Shown in pieces: positions 36,512 to 45,872 of a DNA stretch of 64,000 nucleotides. A model generated the notes under the pieces. The model searched no databases and was not told where the DNA came from. It saw nothing but the letters and a program-made list of their open reading frames with translations. Origin of the DNA: Aliiroseovarius halocynthiae (GTDB lineage Bacteria; Pseudomonadota; Alphaproteobacteria; Rhodobacterales; Rhodobacteraceae); contig NZ_ML660022.1 of the NCBI RefSeq assembly GCF_007004645.1, positions 1-64,000 of the forward strand, given 5' to 3'. Both the position numbers and the translations under genes were made by a program. Every line of letters starts with the position of its first letter. The first letter of the stretch is position 1.

Positions 36512-37654
36512 ATGACAATCCACTGGTGTGGCACCGGCCTGTCGGCCATCCCCGGCCTGCGTCGCCTGATCGAAAACGGGCGTGAAGTCACTGTCTGGAA
36601 CCGGACCGTCGAAAAGGCTGAAGAGGCCGTTGGCGACCTGACCAAAGACATCCGCGCCTTTTCTCTGAACGAGCTTGCGGAAGCACTGAAACCCGGCGAC
36701 ATCGCCGTGTCGATGCTGCCCGGAGATCTGCACGTTCCCGTCGCGAAACTGTGCCTTGAGAACGGCGCACATTTCGTATCGTCCAGCTATATCGCGCCGG
36801 AAATAAAGGCGCTGGATGATGCGTTTAAAGAAGCCGGTTTGGCCTGCGTGAACGAGATCGGGCTGGACCCCGGAATTGACCACTTGATGGCGCATTGGCT
36901 GGTCGCGGACTACCGCGCCTCGGACGCCTATGACGCGGGCAATAAGCTTAGCTTCATATCCTATTGTGGCGGTGTGCCGAAGATTCCGAACCCGTTCCGG
37001 TATAAGTTCAGCTGGTCCCCGCTGGGCGTGCTAAAGGCCCTGCGTTCGCCGTCAAAATCCATCAAAGACGGCCAACCCTACGACGTGGCCCGCCCGTGGG
37101 ATGCAATCAGCAGCTATGACGCCCCACTGCAAAAACCCGAAAGCTTCGAGGTCTACCCCAACCGCGACTCGCTTCCCTTCATGGAAGACTACAAATTCGA
37201 CCCCGCATGGGACGTCGATCTGTTCGTGCGCGGCACCCTGCGCCTGAACGGTTGGGCTGACGCGTGGAAAGATGTGTTCGCCGAGGTTGAAACGCTGGAA
37301 GGTGACGCCGGCGACGCCCGCCTGAAGGAAATGTCCGACCAGTTCTGGGACGAGAATTCCTATGACGAAGGCGAACCCGACCGCGTGATCATGTGTGTGG
37401 CGCTGAAGGCCCATAAAGACGGCGCTGATGCCTATCACAAAACCTATGTGATGGACGCGTGGGGCGATGATCGCGGCACCGCGATGGCGCGTCTGGTATC
37501 CACGCCCGTATCGCTCGCCATCGACATGGTGCTTGACGGCAAAGCCCCCGCAGGTGTCACCGCTGCCACTGCCGATCCCGAACTGATCGAGACGTGGATG
37601 GGTCACGTGAAGGAACTGGCGCAGCACGTGGCCGTGGTCGATCACACCGCCTGA
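36512..37654 (+). CDS. saccharopine dehydrogenase, L-glutamate-forming type
   Basis: This 380-residue protein belongs to the saccharopine reductase-type family (Lys9-like): an N-terminal Rossmann fold with the odd dinucleotide motif CGTGLSAIPG, and the VNEIGLDPGIDHLMAHW motif that marks the substrate site. It should cleave saccharopine to glutamate and aminoadipate semialdehyde. The ATG follows an AAAGGA site. No aminoadipate-semialdehyde dehydrogenase is in the window, so the route must finish elsewhere. Confidence 0.88.
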   Translation: MTIHWCGTGLSAIPGLRRLIENGREVTVWNRTVEKAEEAVGDLTKDIRAFSLNELAEALKPGDIAVSMLPGDLHVPVAKLCLENGAHFVSSSYIAPEIKALDDAFKEAGLACVNEIGLDPGIDHLMAHWLVADYRASDAYDAGNKLSFISYCGGVPKIPNPFRYKFSWSPLGVLKALRSPSKSIKDGQPYDVARPWDAISSYDAPLQKPESFEVYPNRDSLPFMEDYKFDPAWDVDLFVRGTLRLNGWADAWKDVFAEVETLEGDAGDARLKEMSDQFWDENSYDEGEPDRVIMCVALKAHKDGADAYHKTYVMDAWGDDRGTAMARLVSTPVSLAIDMVLDGKAPAGVTAATADPELIETWMGHVKELAQHVAVVDHTA

Positions 37655-37722
37655 TTGCGATGTCGTAAAATGACCAGCATGGCGGATACGCCATGTTAGG
37701 CTTCCCAAAAAGGGAGGCCGCC

Positions 37723-38310
37723 ATGCTGGACAAATCAAAACCGACTTGGACAAGTTTCGAGAACGCCACCAAGGAAGATTTCCTTGCCGTTATGGAATAT
37801 GACGAGGCCTACGCGAACGCCGTCGTCGACCGTCTGCTTGATGCCTTGAAAGAGCTGGACGAGGAAGACACGCCCTATCCGATCAACCGCTATCAGCACT
37901 CGCTGCAATCCGCCACGCGGGCCCATGAAGCAGGCGAGCCAGAAGACCTTGTCATCGCCGCACTTCTGCACGATCTGGGCGACACACTATCGCCCTTCAA
38001 TCACGGCGAACTGGCCGCCGCCATCGTGAAGCCATACGTCAGCGAGCGCACCCACTGGATCCTGAAACACCATTGCGTTTTCCAAGGCTACTACTACAAC
38101 CACCACCTTGGCGGAGACCGCCACGCCCGCGAGAAATACCGCGACAGTCCGTACTACGACGCCTGTGTGAGGTTCTGTCACGAGTACGATCAGAACTCGT
38201 TCGACCCGGACTATCCGACGAAACCATTGGAGTTCTTCGAGCCGATGCTCCGCCGTGTGTTCAGCCGGTCAGAGGGGCATATGGAGTTGAATGAGGTGCG
38301 GGATAGGTGA
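37723..38310 (+). CDS. HD-domain protein, MIOX/PhnZ-like oxygenase candidate
   Basis: This 195-residue protein contains His59 (QHSLQSA), the His83-Asp84 pair (LLHDLGD), further histidines (94, 111, 116, 117) and Asp156. The stretch DTPYPINRYQHSLQSA before the HD pair resembles myo-inositol oxygenase and the diiron oxygenase PhnZ more than phosphohydrolases. I start at the ATG with GGGAGG five bases upstream, 30 bases after an earlier in-frame ATG. It follows the lysine genes by 68 bases and may have its own promoter. Confidence 0.75.
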   Translation: MLDKSKPTWTSFENATKEDFLAVMEYDEAYANAVVDRLLDALKELDEEDTPYPINRYQHSLQSATRAHEAGEPEDLVIAALLHDLGDTLSPFNHGELAAAIVKPYVSERTHWILKHHCVFQGYYYNHHLGGDRHAREKYRDSPYYDACVRFCHEYDQNSFDPDYPTKPLEFFEPMLRRVFSRSEGHMELNEVRDR

Positions 38311-38349
38311 ATTTGAGCGATCTCGATTGCGCTGCCATCCCACCGCCAA

Positions 38350-38823
38350 CTAGCACCGCGAGAATAGCTTCTCAAACTCGGATATCGTCGCCAAGGTGCT
38401 TAATGCCTCCGTCGCGTGATTTGGATTGTCAGCAGCAAATTTAGTTACTGAAACCTTCAGCTCCTTTGCGCCATATGCCGTCTTTCGAGACTGCATGAAT
38501 GCTTCGATCGCTTCCAATGCAACTAGTTGGGTCTCAAGATCCACCGCAGCCAACGTTCGTTTAAGAATACTCACAACAGCTGCATCATCTAGAGTATAAA
38601 CCGCAGCGTAGATCAGAGTGCCTTTGTTTGTTGGGTGTACATCTTCCCCAAATATCTCAGCTTCAATTTGGTCAGAGCTGAATGAAGGTAGCTTTGTATA
38701 CTTTATGGTCAATCGTATGTCCGCCTCTCGATTTCTTGTTGAAACTGGGTTGTTATCAAGCTTCAGCGACACGCCAGTAATTAAACAGTATCGGTGACAA
38801 AGTAGGGTCGTAAAATCGCCCAC
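38350..38823 (-). CDS. AT-rich hypothetical protein
   Basis: This 157-residue ORF has no family I recognise. The C-terminal two thirds look helical, with Leu/Ala/Glu-rich segments (DDAAVVSILKRTLAAVDLETQ, TEALSTLATISEFEKLF), and the start is uncertain because no good ribosome site is seen. Its base use is visibly AT-richer than both neighbours, as with the SMI1 gene at 6 kb. It may be a recent insertion or the remnant of a longer gene. Confidence 0.5.
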   Translation of the reverse strand: MGDFTTLLCHRYCLITGVSLKLDNNPVSTRNREADIRLTIKYTKLPSFSSDQIEAEIFGEDVHPTNKGTLIYAAVYTLDDAAVVSILKRTLAAVDLETQLVALEAIEAFMQSRKTAYGAKELKVSVTKFAADNPNHATEALSTLATISEFEKLFSRC

Positions 38824-38877
38824 CCGCTAGCGGTGGAGGGTAACCGCCCGACGCGTCGTGCTTACTTCCAATCTTTT

Positions 38878-40107
38878 CTACCCCTTTCCAATCGGCACCA
38901 CGTTCTCGGCCCCGTCGGACAGCTCTTCAAAATCAAAGTTGTCCAACCGTGCGGCACGTTTCCCGGCACGCTCGGCAGCCGTCGTAATCCCCTCGACATC
39001 GCGGCGCGCCTGATCGAAATGCAACTCCAGCTTGCTGGCGCGTTCGACCACAAGCTCCACGTCGCGGTGCAGGTTCTTCAGCATCTTGCGGATCTCGCCG
39101 GCCTGTTCACGCATCCGCGCGTCTTTCAGGATCGCGCGCATGGTGTTCAGGGTCGCCATGCAGGTGGTGGGCGACACGATCCAGACGCGCGCCTCGAACC
39201 CTTCGCGGACCAGTTCGGGGAAGTTGGCGTGCAGCTCTGCATAGACGGCTTCGGACGGCAGGAACATCAGCGCGCCATCGGCGGTTTCGCCTTCGATGAT
39301 GTATTTTTCCGAGATTGCTTTGATATGCGCCTTCACCGCGACCTTCATCGCCTTGGCGGCTTCGTTCAGCTCGTATTGTGTCTCGGCTTTGCGCAGCGCC
39401 TCGTAGGCCTCCAGCGGGAACTTGGAGTCGATGACGATCGGGCCGGGAGGGTTCGGCAAGTGGATCAGACAGTCCGCCCGCTTGCCGTTCGAGAGTGTCT
39501 GTTGCAGGTCATAGCTGTCTTTCGGCAACGCCTTGGACACGATATCGGTCAGCTGGATTTCCCCGAACGCGCCGCGAGTTTGCTTGTTCGACAAGATGTC
39601 CTGAAGGCTTAGCACATCGCCCGACAGCCGCGTGATGTTGTCCTGCGCCTTGTCGATCACCGCCAGCCGTTCCTGCAACTGCGTCAGGCTTTGGGTGGTC
39701 TTCACCGTATTGCCCTGAAGGCTTTCCTTCATGCGCTCTTGCAGCTCAGACATCGCACGCGCCGACTTCATCGCGTTGTCGTGCAGACGGTCGTTCATCT
39801 GCTGCTGAACATGGGCCAAACGGCTTTCCATCGCTTGCAAGACCTGCGTTTGCCCGGTCGCTTGTGCATCCGACACGGTGCGCAGCCCGCCCGAAAGCTG
39901 ATCCTGCCCTGCACCCAGCACCTGAACCGCCTGCCCAAGCCCGCCCATCTGGCGGGCCAAGTCTTCGGTCACTTGGGTCGAGCGGCCTGCGCGGCGCAGC
40001 ACGGCCACCAGCAGGATGAACATCAACACCGCCAGCACGATGCCCCCGAGGGTCAACAGCACCAGCGGGTCAGAGAGATCATAAGTTGTGTCACCGATCT
40101 GGATCAT
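38878..40107 (-). CDS. rmuC: RmuC, DNA recombination protein
   Basis: This 409-residue protein has an N-terminal membrane helix (about residues 15-35), a long coiled coil (about 40-165) and the RmuC nuclease-like domain with [24 protein letters not shown] and [13 protein letters not shown]. RmuC limits certain DNA inversions and is predicted to be a nuclease. Its ATG overlaps the mutL stop (ATGA), so it is coupled to mismatch repair. Confidence 0.93.
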   Translation of the reverse strand: MIQIGDTTYDLSDPLVLLTLGGIVLAVLMFILLVAVLRRAGRSTQVTEDLARQMGGLGQAVQVLGAGQDQLSGGLRTVSDAQATGQTQVLQAMESRLAHVQQQMNDRLHDNAMKSARAMSELQERMKESLQGNTVKTTQSLTQLQERLAVIDKAQDNITRLSGDVLSLQDILSNKQTRGAFGEIQLTDIVSKALPKDSYDLQQTLSNGKRADCLIHLPNPPGPIVIDSKFPLEAYEALRKAETQYELNEAAKAMKVAVKAHIKAISEKYIIEGETADGALMFLPSEAVYAELHANFPELVREGFEARVWIVSPTTCMATLNTMRAILKDARMREQAGEIRKMLKNLHRDVELVVERASKLELHFDQARRDVEGITTAAERAGKRAARLDNFDFEELSDGAENVVPIGKG

Positions 40108-41966
40108 GTGCGTCCAAACAGCCTTTCGATATCAGCGAGTTTCAGTTCTACATAAGTGGGGCGCCCGTGGTTGCATTGGCCGGCATGGGGCGTGGCCTCC
40201 ATCTCGCGCAGAAGGGCATTCATTTCTTCGGGGCGCATCCAGCGGCCAGAGCGGATTGAACCATGGCAGGCGACGCGGGACAGCACGGCCTCGATCTTCG
40301 CTTGCACCATATTGCTATCGCCAAGGTCCGCCAGTTCATCCAGCACGTCCTTGATCATCGCTGTGGCGTTGATCTCGCCCAAGATCGCAGGGGTTTCGCG
40401 CACGGCGACGGCGTCGCCTCCGAAGGGTTCGATGACCAGACCCATCCCGGCCAGATCATCCGCGACCTCAAGCAGGCGTGCCACATCGCCTGCGGACAGT
40501 TCAACAATCTCGGGGATCAGCAACGCCTGACGGGCTACGCCGTTTTCCGCCATCTGACGTTTGAGTTTCTCATACACCAGACGTTCATGAGCCGCGTGTT
40601 GATCGACGATGACCATGCCATTTTCAGTCTGCGCGATGATATAGTTTTCATGCACCTGTGCACGGGCGGCCCCCAAGGGCAGTGCTTCTTTCGGGGCCTC
40701 CTGTTCTGGCTCGACCACCGGGTCGAACCGGGCCGAGGGCGCGGACATCTCGGCAAAACCGGACGCGTTTGGTGCGGGCATTTGCGCTTGATAAGACGAC
40801 CGCATTGCCCCCACGCTGGGACGGTCCATCTGATAGACACGTGGTTCAGTCGGCTCGGGCCGCATCGCGCCCAAAGTCGCATCCGCCACGGTCGAGGACG
40901 CCCGGTGCCCGACATTCGCCAACGCATGGCGCAGGCCTGACACGATCAGACCGCGCGCAACACCGGGTTCGCGAAACCGGACCTCGGATTTCGCAGGGTG
41001 GACGTTCACGTCGACCAAATGTGGATCGCAGGACACGAAAAGCGCCGCAGCAGGGTGACGGTCACGCGACAGGAAATCGAAATAAGCCGCCCGCAACGCG
41101 CCGGTCAGCAGCTTGTCCTTCACCGGGCGGCCATTCACGAACAGGAATTGCGCCACTGCTGCGCCACGTGAATAGGTCGGAAGCGCGGCAAAACCGGTCA
41201 GGCGCAGCCCTTCCCGTTCCGCATCGATCGGAATAGCGTTTTCCGCAAAGTCCCGCCCAAGGATCGCCGCCAAACGCCCCGAGAGCGCATCGAACATATC
41301 CCCCGTCTCTGGGTCTGCACGGAAGGTCACACGACCCTCGCCACCACCAGATACATCGCGCAAGGTGAAGCCGATCTGTGGCTCGGCCATAGCCAGTCGC
41401 TTGATCACATCGCTGATCGCCTGCGCCTCGGCCCGATCCGTTCGTAGGAACTTCAGGCGCGCAGGCGTAGCGTAAAACAGATCGCGCAGCTCGACCACGG
41501 TGCCACCGGACAGGGCAGCGGGTTTCACCGGATCCATCTGCCCGCCTGCCACGCGGATCATCGCAGCATCATGCCCTTCCACACGGGACGTAATGGTTAG
41601 CCGACCGACCGCGCCCAATGATGGCAGCGCTTCGCCCCGAAACCCGAATGTGTGGATGTCCAAAAGATCCGAGCCGTCGATTTTCGACGTCGCATGACGC
41701 GACATTGCCAGCGCCAGATCATCGGGGGCAATGCCACAGCCATCATCCGTCACACGGATCAGTGTCTTGCCACCGTCAGCATAAGCGACCTCGATCCGTG
41801 TCGCGCCTGCATCAATGGCGTTCTCGACCAGCTCTTTCACGGCAGACGCCGGGCGTTCCACCACTTCACCGGCTGCAATCCGATTGATTGCGGCATCATC
41901 CAATTGGCGGATAACAGGACGCTTCACGGCAGAATCCGGGCTTATATGGGGGCTGTCTTCGGGCAT
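40104..41966 (-). CDS. mutL: MutL, DNA mismatch repair endonuclease
   Basis: This 620-residue protein has the GHL ATPase motifs [30 protein letters not shown] and [10 protein letters not shown]. The C-terminal part has the endonuclease motif [12 protein letters not shown] (DQHAX2EX4E), ACHGSIR and CNHGRPT, so this MutL nicks DNA itself and does not depend on MutH. The start is uncertain: ATG at 41966 or the GTG at 41927 closer to VKRPVIRQL. rmuC follows in the same transcript. Confidence 0.95.
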   Translation of the reverse strand: MPEDSPHISPDSAVKRPVIRQLDDAAINRIAAGEVVERPASAVKELVENAIDAGATRIEVAYADGGKTLIRVTDDGCGIAPDDLALAMSRHATSKIDGSDLLDIHTFGFRGEALPSLGAVGRLTITSRVEGHDAAMIRVAGGQMDPVKPAALSGGTVVELRDLFYATPARLKFLRTDRAEAQAISDVIKRLAMAEPQIGFTLRDVSGGGEGRVTFRADPETGDMFDALSGRLAAILGRDFAENAIPIDAEREGLRLTGFAALPTYSRGAAVAQFLFVNGRPVKDKLLTGALRAAYFDFLSRDRHPAAALFVSCDPHLVDVNVHPAKSEVRFREPGVARGLIVSGLRHALANVGHRASSTVADATLGAMRPEPTEPRVYQMDRPSVGAMRSSYQAQMPAPNASGFAEMSAPSARFDPVVEPEQEAPKEALPLGAARAQVHENYIIAQTENGMVIVDQHAAHERLVYEKLKRQMAENGVARQALLIPEIVELSAGDVARLLEVADDLAGMGLVIEPFGGDAVAVRETPAILGEINATAMIKDVLDELADLGDSNMVQAKIEAVLSRVACHGSIRSGRWMRPEEMNALLREMEATPHAGQCNHGRPTYVELKLADIERLFGRT

Positions 41967-42017
41967 GCCACAAGAACTAGCATAGACACGCCCGATTCGA
42001 CCATTCCACAAAATGGC

Positions 42018-43328
42018 TTAATTCGACACGACACCTTCAGGCTGGCCGACCACGATGAAATGCAGCGCATCAGGGTCGTACAGCTCGGACGCGACGCGAT
42101 TTGCGTGCTCTAAGGTCACGGCCATCACCTGATCATTCCGGGTTGCAATATAGTCGATCGGCAGACCTTCCAATTGCATTCCAACCATGATGTTCGCGAT
42201 GTTTCCATTGCCATCAAACCGCAGCGGATAAGATCCGGTCAGATAGGTCTGCGCAGCGGTCAGTTCCTTTTGCGTGATGCCATCGCGGGCGATCTTGGCC
42301 CATTCGTCGCGCACCACTTCCATTGCTTCGCCAATCACTGCATTCTGGCTGGAAAACTGCCCAATCACGCTTTCGGCCCAATCTGCCGGAACCAGATACG
42401 AGCCTATCCCATAGGTCAGCCCGCGCTTGTTCCGCACCTCTTTCATCAGGCGCGATAGCGAGCTTGGACCGCCCATAATCGTGTTCACCAGATAGGCCGC
42501 AAAGAAATCCGGATCTTCGCGTTTGATTCCACTATGGCCAAAAATAGCAACCGATTGCGGCGTATCGAATGGGACAACGGTGGTCCCCCCCAGCAAGCCA
42601 AACTCTGCGTGATCCGGCAAGGCGGCACCTGTCTTTGGCAAGCCTTCGAACAGTTGATCCATCAACGCACCAAGCTGGTCTGCGGTGATATCCCCCACAG
42701 CGGCAACATAGATACCATCCAGCACCAATGTGTCATGATATGCAGCCACAATATCTTCGCGGGTCAACGCCGTAACACTGTCTACCGTCCCGCCATCATA
42801 GGTGCCATAGGGATGATCACCATAGGCCGCAGCATCAAACGCATCACCAGCAAGCGATTTTGGATCCGTGGCGCGGGACGACAGATGCGACAACACCTGT
42901 GTGCGCACACGCTCTAGCGCGGTATCTTCAAAACGAGGCGCCGTCAGGGCTTGGTGCAGAAGATCCACAGCCTGATCGCGGTTCTCGGACAAAAACTGAG
43001 CGGAAATACCAAGCGAATCTTCGCCCGCATCAAATCCAAACGACGCCGCCAGTGCCTCGCGTGCTTGGGCAAAGCCCTGCGCGTCCATGTCTCCGGCCCC
43101 TTCTTCCAAAAGGCCAACCATTAGATTTACAGCCCCGCGTTTGCCGGGGCGGTCCAGCACTGTTCCCCCACGAAAGCGGATTTCCAATGCGGTGAAGGGA
43201 AGGGCCGGTTCGTGGACCAACCATGCCACATGGCCGTTATCTGACGACACTTCTTCAATGCTAACATCAGCGCGGGCAGGCAAGGTCAGGGCAATCAGCC
43301 CTGCCAAAACAAGAGCAATCCGTTTCAT
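42018..43328 (-). CDS. M16 peptidase-family protein without zinc motif
   Basis: This 436-residue protein has a Sec signal (MKRIALVLAGLIALTLPARA) and the M16 fold, but the place of the HXXEH motif reads GAVNLMVGLLEEG, so it cannot bind zinc. M16B enzymes often work as a pair of one catalytic and one non-catalytic chain. The catalytic partner is encoded directly upstream with overlapping stop and start. It is probably periplasmic. Confidence 0.9.
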   Translation of the reverse strand: MKRIALVLAGLIALTLPARADVSIEEVSSDNGHVAWLVHEPALPFTALEIRFRGGTVLDRPGKRGAVNLMVGLLEEGAGDMDAQGFAQAREALAASFGFDAGEDSLGISAQFLSENRDQAVDLLHQALTAPRFEDTALERVRTQVLSHLSSRATDPKSLAGDAFDAAAYGDHPYGTYDGGTVDSVTALTREDIVAAYHDTLVLDGIYVAAVGDITADQLGALMDQLFEGLPKTGAALPDHAEFGLLGGTTVVPFDTPQSVAIFGHSGIKREDPDFFAAYLVNTIMGGPSSLSRLMKEVRNKRGLTYGIGSYLVPADWAESVIGQFSSQNAVIGEAMEVVRDEWAKIARDGITQKELTAAQTYLTGSYPLRFDGNGNIANIMVGMQLEGLPIDYIATRNDQVMAVTLEHANRVASELYDPDALHFIVVGQPEGVVSN

Positions 43329-44668
43329 TACATCTCTTCTCCGTCTTCGGGGACCAACCAGCCAGTCACCGCTTTGCGTTCGTCAAACAGCGCGCGGGCT
43401 GCTTCCATCACATCTTCAGCGGTTACCGCCTGAAGCGCATCCGGCCATGCCTGTACGTCTTCAACCGTCAGCCCAGACGTCAAAGCCGAGCCATAGCGCT
43501 CGGCGCGCGCGTACACATCGTCTTGGGCATAGACATCGTCGGCGCGGATCTGGAACTTCACACGCTCGAACTGTTCCGGGTCAATGCCGGCTTCAAGGAA
43601 CTCAGAAATTTCGCGATCCAGCGCGGCTTCTGCGTCTTTCAACGCCACATCCGGCGCCGGCACGACAATCAATGTAAAGCTGGTGTCGTCAAGCGAGACC
43701 GAGCGATAACCCGCCCCTGCATAGACCGCGATCTGCTCGTCAAACTGCAACGCCCGTCCAAGAACTGAGGTTGCGCCATTGCCGCCCAGAATCTCGGCCA
43801 GATAGACCAGTGCAGCTGCTTCTGCTTGATCACCGCTGTCACGTTCGGGCGCTTGGTAGGTCCGCAACACATAAGGCTGTGACACGCGCGGGTCGGCAAA
43901 ACGCAGGCGGCGCTCAGCCAGCTGAGGAGGTTCCTGAACCCGCTCTCGCGCGCCCAGATCAGGCGTTGGTGCCAACGGCCCGTAATATGTCTTGGCCAGC
44001 TCAAGCACCTCGTCAGGCTTCACATCGCCTGCGACCACCAGAATGGCATTGTTCGGGGCATAGAAACGTTCATAGAAGGCCAATGCATCTTCACGCGACA
44101 GGTTTTCCATCTCGTGGCGCCAGCCGATCACCGGAATGCCATAAGGGTGGTTCAGGAACGCCGCAGCGTTCATTTGTTCGCGAAACAACGCCCCCGGTTC
44201 GCTGTCGGTTCGTTGTGCGCGTTCTTCCAAGATCACGTCGCGTTCGGTTGCGATGTCATCCTCGGACAGGACCAGATTGCGCACGCGATCTGCTTCCATC
44301 TCCATCATCAAGCCCAAACGGTCGGCGGCCACACGCTGGAAGTATGCTGTATAATCCTGCGAGGTAAACGCATTGTCAGACCCGCCATTTTCAGCCACCA
44401 CGCGGCTCAGCTCTCCGGCTTCGAAATTCTTGGTCTTTTTGAACAGCAAATGCTCCAGAAAATGCGCGATCCCCGAAACGCCCGGAGCTTCATCCGCGGC
44501 CCCGGCGCGATACCACAGCATATGGACGACAACGGGTGCGCGATGGTCTTCGACCACCACAACTTCCAGCCCGTTCTCTAGGGTAAAGCTGCTAACATCG
44601 CCTTTGGCCGTTGCAGGCGATCCGACGCCCAGCCCCAAGGCCAACACTCCTGCAAGAATGAAACGCAT
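43328..44668 (-). CDS. M16 zinc peptidase, catalytic chain
   Basis: This 446-residue protein has a signal peptide (MRFILAGVLALGLGVG) and an intact HXXEH motif in IAHFLEHLLFKKT, with a downstream acidic ligand region. It should degrade peptides in the periplasm together with the inactive partner. I start at the ATG 44668 with AAGGAG upstream; the longer frame adds 26 residues ahead of the signal peptide. It belongs to a long minus-strand run reaching back to rsmB. Confidence 0.92.
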   Translation of the reverse strand: MRFILAGVLALGLGVGSPATAKGDVSSFTLENGLEVVVVEDHRAPVVVHMLWYRAGAADEAPGVSGIAHFLEHLLFKKTKNFEAGELSRVVAENGGSDNAFTSQDYTAYFQRVAADRLGLMMEMEADRVRNLVLSEDDIATERDVILEERAQRTDSEPGALFREQMNAAAFLNHPYGIPVIGWRHEMENLSREDALAFYERFYAPNNAILVVAGDVKPDEVLELAKTYYGPLAPTPDLGARERVQEPPQLAERRLRFADPRVSQPYVLRTYQAPERDSGDQAEAAALVYLAEILGGNGATSVLGRALQFDEQIAVYAGAGYRSVSLDDTSFTLIVVPAPDVALKDAEAALDREISEFLEAGIDPEQFERVKFQIRADDVYAQDDVYARAERYGSALTSGLTVEDVQAWPDALQAVTAEDVMEAARALFDERKAVTGWLVPEDGEEM

Positions 44669-44773
44669 GTAATGCTCCTTCTGTATCGCGCTAAAACTAC
44701 GCATACCGATGCGCGCTTCAAGCCTTGGCAACGCAGATGTGATCAAGGTTAAGCCCGCGTGCGTTGCAGAAAC

Positions 44774-44794
44774 GAAAAAGGGCCCGCAGGCCCC
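44774..44794 (-). terminator. intrinsic terminator after the DUF3035 gene
   Basis: Read on the minus strand, GGGCC-TGCG-GGCCC is followed by TTTTT, 14 bases after the DUF3035 stop. It separates this gene from the M16 pair. Confidence 0.75.
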
Positions 44795-44807
44795 GTTCCA
44801 AGATCGA

Positions 44808-45335
44808 CTACTGATCGGTCACCACTTGCGGCGGAGCGGCGGGCGTCCACAGACCCAGACGACGCAGACGCGCAAGCTCACCATGCTGGTTCAATGCCAC
44901 AGCATCGTAAGCGCGATAATAGACATTCACGTTGAACAAACGTTCAAGCAGGCGGCCCCGGTTATCCTTCCGCCACTCGGCATCCTGCGCAGCCAGCACC
45001 TCGCGGATATTTGCCGAAACACCATAGCGGCTGGCCGCGCTGACAAGCGCACCTTCGCCGCCGCGCAGCGTACCCTCGCGCAGATTGCCGCCCAGCGCAG
45101 CAACAGCATCAGCCTCGGGTGTCGGGTCGGCCAAATTTGCGCGTCCCGGTGTTGGTGTCGGCAGCTCGGCATAGCTTTTCGGTTCCTGTAAGGGCTTCGT
45201 CGGCAGAATCGCAAATTCATCCGGGCCACCCTGCGTGGCGCGCAGATTCATCAGCGAGTTGTCACGTTTAGCACACGCGCTCAGCCCCAGAAGAAGCACG
45301 CCAAAAGCCAGAAATTTTACAACGGATATACGCAT
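44808..45335 (-). CDS. DUF3035 lipoprotein (BamF-like)
   Basis: This 175-residue protein has a lipoprotein signal with lipobox LSAC (Cys21) and the Pro/Gly/Ala-rich DUF3035 sequence: GPDEFAILPTKPLQEP and LPTPTPGRANLADPTPEA. In alphaproteobacteria this family is annotated as the BamF component of the outer-membrane beta-barrel assembly machine. Direct functional evidence in Rhodobacterales is limited. It lies between lspA, whose product matures lipoproteins, and the M16 genes. Confidence 0.85.
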   Translation of the reverse strand: MRISVVKFLAFGVLLLGLSACAKRDNSLMNLRATQGGPDEFAILPTKPLQEPKSYAELPTPTPGRANLADPTPEADAVAALGGNLREGTLRGGEGALVSAASRYGVSANIREVLAAQDAEWRKDNRGRLLERLFNVNVYYRAYDAVALNQHGELARLRRLGLWTPAAPPQVVTDQ

Positions 45336-45391
45336 TTCTCGACCATCCCCAAGGTAATCTATGGGTTTATTAGCTCATCTGCAAAGCCGCG

Positions 45392-45868
45392 TCACGGGGT
45401 CTTGTGAGACGAGGTGAAAAGAACCAGCCCAATGGCCCCAGCAAAGACGAAAACATCCGCGACATTAAAGGAAAACGGGTTCTGGATACCGCAGCATGAC
45501 ATGTTCAGGAAATCAACCACCGCGCCATAGATCACTCGGTCCACGACATTACCCAACGCTCCGCCAACCAAAAGCCCGGCCGAAATCTGCCCTAGTCGCC
45601 CAACCTGTTCCTTTCGGACCCACCACACCACCCAAACAGCAATAATCACGGCAACGGCGATCAAGATCCAACGGGTCACACTGGGATCCGCACCGCCAAA
45701 CAAACCGAAATTGATGCCAGTGTTCCAGCCCATCTGATAAACCAGATAAGGCGGCCAGATCTGGAGCACGCCCACGCGATCCAGATCAAGCACGTAAAGC
45801 GCGTGATTTTTGGTTAGCTGATCCAGAAGGAATGCCACCAGTGCCGATATGCCAACCACGCGCATCAT
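45392..45868 (-). CDS. lspA: signal peptidase II
   Basis: This 158-residue inner-membrane protease has four membrane helices and the two catalytic aspartates in GNVVDRVIYGAVVDFL and FNVADVFVFAG. It cleaves prolipoproteins after lipid attachment at the lipobox Cys. Tandem ATGs at 45868 and 45865 are both possible starts. It begins four bases after the purH stop and is followed by a lipoprotein gene. Confidence 0.94.
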   Translation of the reverse strand: MMRVVGISALVAFLLDQLTKNHALYVLDLDRVGVLQIWPPYLVYQMGWNTGINFGLFGGADPSVTRWILIAVAVIIAVWVVWWVRKEQVGRLGQISAGLLVGGALGNVVDRVIYGAVVDFLNMSCCGIQNPFSFNVADVFVFAGAIGLVLFTSSHKTP

Positions 45869-45872
45869 GGGC

